DNA of 8,599 nt. Source: Caldifarciminota bacterium. Its GTDB lineage: Bacteria; Hydrothermota; UBA3072; B12-G15. Each line of letters opens with the position of its first letter. Position 1 is the stretch's first letter. The position numbers and the translations under genes are program-made. The stretch lies in contig JAGGTX010000033.1 of NCBI GenBank assembly GCA_021163525.1, positions 1 to 8,599 on the forward strand, read 5' to 3'. The notes beneath the pieces are model-generated. The model did not search any database. It saw nothing but the letters and a program-made list of their open reading frames with translations, and was not told the origin of the DNA. This document shows positions 6,651-8,599 of this stretch, piece after piece.

Positions 6651-8599
6651 TTGAATATACCTTCTCGTTATGAACCGTCAGGTGTTGAGGAAAAATGGAT
6701 AAGATTCTGGGAAGAAAAGAGGATTTTTGTTGCTAAGGCAGATAGTCCGAAGCCAAAATACACAATAGTCCTTCCACCACCGAATGTTACCGGTATCCTT
6801 ACACTGGGGCATGTCCTCAACATGACCATACAGGATGCATTGGTAAGGTTTAAGAAAATGCAGGGGTATGAGGTTCTATGGCTACCTGGAACGGACCATG
6901 CAGGCATTGCAACCAGCAACAAGGTGGAAGAAAAACTCGGGAAGGAGGGGAAGACAAGGTTTGATATCGGCAGGGAGAAATTCCTTGAAGAGGCGTGGAA
7001 ATGGAAGGAGGAATATCATAAGAGGATAACATCCCAGATGAAGAGGCTTGGGCTATCTGTGGACTGGACAAGGGAAAGATTCACCATGGATGAGGCATAT
7101 TCAAAGGCAGTGAAGGAGGCCTTTGTCAGGCTCTATGAGAAGGGATATATATACAGGGATGAGTATATTGTAAATTATTGTCCAAGATGTGGAACCGTTA
7201 TATCAAACGAAGAGGTTGAGTTCAGGGAGGAAGAGGGTAATCTCTGGTATATAAGATATCCTTTGAAGGAAGGTGGACATCTTGTTGTTGCAACAACAAG
7301 GCCTGAGACAATGCTTGGAGATACAGGTGTTGCTGTTAATCCCAAAGATGAGAGATACAGGGATTTTGTGGGGAAAACAGTGATACTCCCCCTTGTGAAC
7401 AGAGAGATCCCTGTTATAGCAGACCCTCATGTGGATATGGAGTTTGGAACCGGTGTAGTCAAGATAACACCAGCCCATGACCCTGATGATTTCAGGATAG
7501 GTAAAGAACATGGGCTTCCCCTTGTTGTTGTTATTGATGATAAGGGATACATCAATGAGAATGGCGGTAAATATGAAGGGCTTGAAAGGTATGAGGCAAG
7601 GAAGAAGGTTGTAGAAGACCTAAAGTCACTTGATTTGATTGAGAGGATAGAGAGACACATCCATTCTGTGGGGCATTGTAGCAGATGCGGAACAACCATT
7701 GAACCATATGTTTCAAGGCAGTGGTTTGTGAAGATGGAGGATATGGCCAGGAGGGCAAGGAAGGTTGTTGAGGAAGGGAAGGTCAATTTTTATCTGCCAA
7801 GATGGAAGAAGGTTTATTACCACTGGCTTGATAATATTGTTGACTGGGTTATTTCAAGGCAACTATGGTGGGGACACAGAATACCTGTTTATTATTGCAA
7901 TGATTGTGGAGAGGTTATGGTGAGCAGGGATGAGGTTAAGAAATGCACAAAGTGTGGTTCCAAAAACATAACCCAGGAAGAGGATGTTCTTGATACATGG
8001 TTCTCCTCATGGCTGTGGCCATTTGCTACACTTGGATGGCCAGAAGAGACAGAAGACTTTGAGACATTCTTCCCCACAGATACCCTTGTCACTGGTTGGG
8101 ATATTATATTCCTCTGGGTTGCAAGAATGATAATGGCATCCCTTGAGTTCACCAATGACATACCCTTCAGGGATGTATATTTCAATGGGATGGTGAGGGA
8201 TGAAAAGAGGAGGAAACTCTCCAAGTCCCTTGGTAATTCACCTGACCCAATGGATTTAATCAAAAAGTATGGTTCTGATGCACTCAGGCTCGGAATGATG
8301 CTTATCACGCCTGAGGGACAGGATGTTATCTATACAGAGAAGAGCATAGAGATAGGCAGGAATTTTCTGAACAAACTCTGGAATGCATTCAGGTTTATAG
8401 ATATGAACCGCACAGATGTAGAACCTTCAATAGAGGATGTATACCTTACCCGCATAGACAGGTGGATTATTTCAAGGACAATGAAGACTATAAGGGAGGT
8501 TGAAAATCACCTTAATAATTTCCGTGTTAATGATGCTGTGAGGCTTATATATGATAGATTCTGGTTTGAATTCTGCGACTGGTATCTTGAGATGATTAA
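6648..8599 (+). CDS. valS: Valyl-tRNA synthetase (5' part, continues past the window)
   Basis: ValRS is a class I synthetase that charges tRNA-Val and edits mischarged threonine. About 650 codons are visible of a usual 870-900. The N-terminus has PPPNVTG followed by the HIGH-box position, here T52-L-G-H55 instead of the usual HxGH. WLPGTDHAGIAT follows. The CP1 editing domain contains TTRPET at 216-221, GTGVVKITPAHDPDDF at about 267-282 (D278 at the editing-Asp position), and a zinc-type pair CPRC at 178-181 with CSRC at 344-347. A second cysteine set lies at 417/420 and 433/436. The KMSKS loop is KLSKS at 523-527, and the anticodon-binding domain begins near FCDWYLE at the end. The TAA visible at 8597-8599 is out of frame, so the gene is open at the edge. 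It overlaps the cyclase-like gene by one base. Confidence 0.97.
   Translation, partial: MLNIPSRYEPSGVEEKWIRFWEEKRIFVAKADSPKPKYTIVLPPPNVTGILTLGHVLNMTIQDALVRFKKMQGYEVLWLPGTDHAGIATSNKVEEKLGKEGKTRFDIGREKFLEEAWKWKEEYHKRITSQMKRLGLSVDWTRERFTMDEAYSKAVKEAFVRLYEKGYIYRDEYIVNYCPRCGTVISNEEVEFREEEGNLWYIRYPLKEGGHLVVATTRPETMLGDTGVAVNPKDERYRDFVGKTVILPLVNREIPVIADPHVDMEFGTGVVKITPAHDPDDFRIGKEHGLPLVVVIDDKGYINENGGKYEGLERYEARKKVVEDLKSLDLIERIERHIHSVGHCSRCGTTIEPYVSRQWFVKMEDMARRARKVVEEGKVNFYLPRWKKVYYHWLDNIVDWVISRQLWWGHRIPVYYCNDCGEVMVSRDEVKKCTKCGSKNITQEEDVLDTWFSSWLWPFATLGWPEETEDFETFFPTDTLVTGWDIIFLWVARMIMASLEFTNDIPFRDVYFNGMVRDEKRRKLSKSLGNSPDPMDLIKKYGSDALRLGMMLITPEGQDVIYTEKSIEIGRNFLNKLWNAFRFIDMNRTDVEPSIEDVYLTRIDRWIISRTMKTIREVENHLNNFRVNDAVRLIYDRFWFEFCDWYLEMI

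Noticed and set aside
8592..8599. ATGATTAA at the window end looking like a stop for valS
   Set aside because: In the valS frame the codons are ATG ATT and then AA of an incomplete codon. The TAA at 8597-8599 is out of frame, and the protein is far short of full ValRS length.
1..8599. CRISPR arrays, insertion sequences, tRNA or rRNA genes, attachment sites
   Set aside because: The window is covered by coding sequence with gaps of at most 15 bases; no spaced direct repeats, transposase motifs or tRNA-like folds were seen.

Overview
The window is the distal part of a bacterial secY/alpha (spc-alpha) ribosomal protein operon, followed on the same strand by RNA-related genes and one unusual gene. 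All twelve genes read on the + strand. No gap between them exceeds 15 bases and five junctions overlap, so the window holds no free space for a promoter or terminator. It looks like one polycistronic unit that enters inside secY and leaves inside valS. Nearly every gene has a strong AGGAGG-type ribosome binding site.

The organism is a bacterium: bacterial IF-1, L17, S4/S11/S13, RNA polymerase alpha and SecY are all present. Arginine is mostly AGG/AGA, ATA is common for isoleucine, the coding strand is rich in purines, and the metal-binding (Cys-rich) forms of adenylate kinase, L36 and S4 are used. These traits fit a thermophile, possibly from a deep or uncultivated lineage, but no phylum can be fixed from reading alone. 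The map gene (methionine aminopeptidase), which often lies between adk and infA, is absent here.

Layout: secY 3' end (1-123); adk (120-758); infA (748-969); rpmJ (979-1092, a small gene of 37 codons); rpsM (1101-1490); rpsK (1504-1887); rpsD (1887-2534); rpoA (2550-3530); rplQ (3527-3880). After this conserved block come trmH, a tRNA Gm18 methyltransferase (3884-4453), a 736-residue protein with a divergent class III nucleotide cyclase domain at its C-terminus (4438-6648), and valS, valyl-tRNA synthetase, cut by the window end (6648-8599).

The first nine genes supply the translocon, nucleotide balance, initiation, the ribosome and transcription. trmH and valS extend the theme to tRNA modification and charging. 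The cyclase-like protein is the outlier. It keeps both metal-binding aspartates and the base-selecting lysine, but the usual Asn-x3-Arg transition-state pair is not found. It carries about 420 residues of unrecognised, mostly helical N-terminal sequence and a large insertion before its last strand. It is translationally coupled on both sides to tRNA genes. It is the best candidate in the window for something undescribed.
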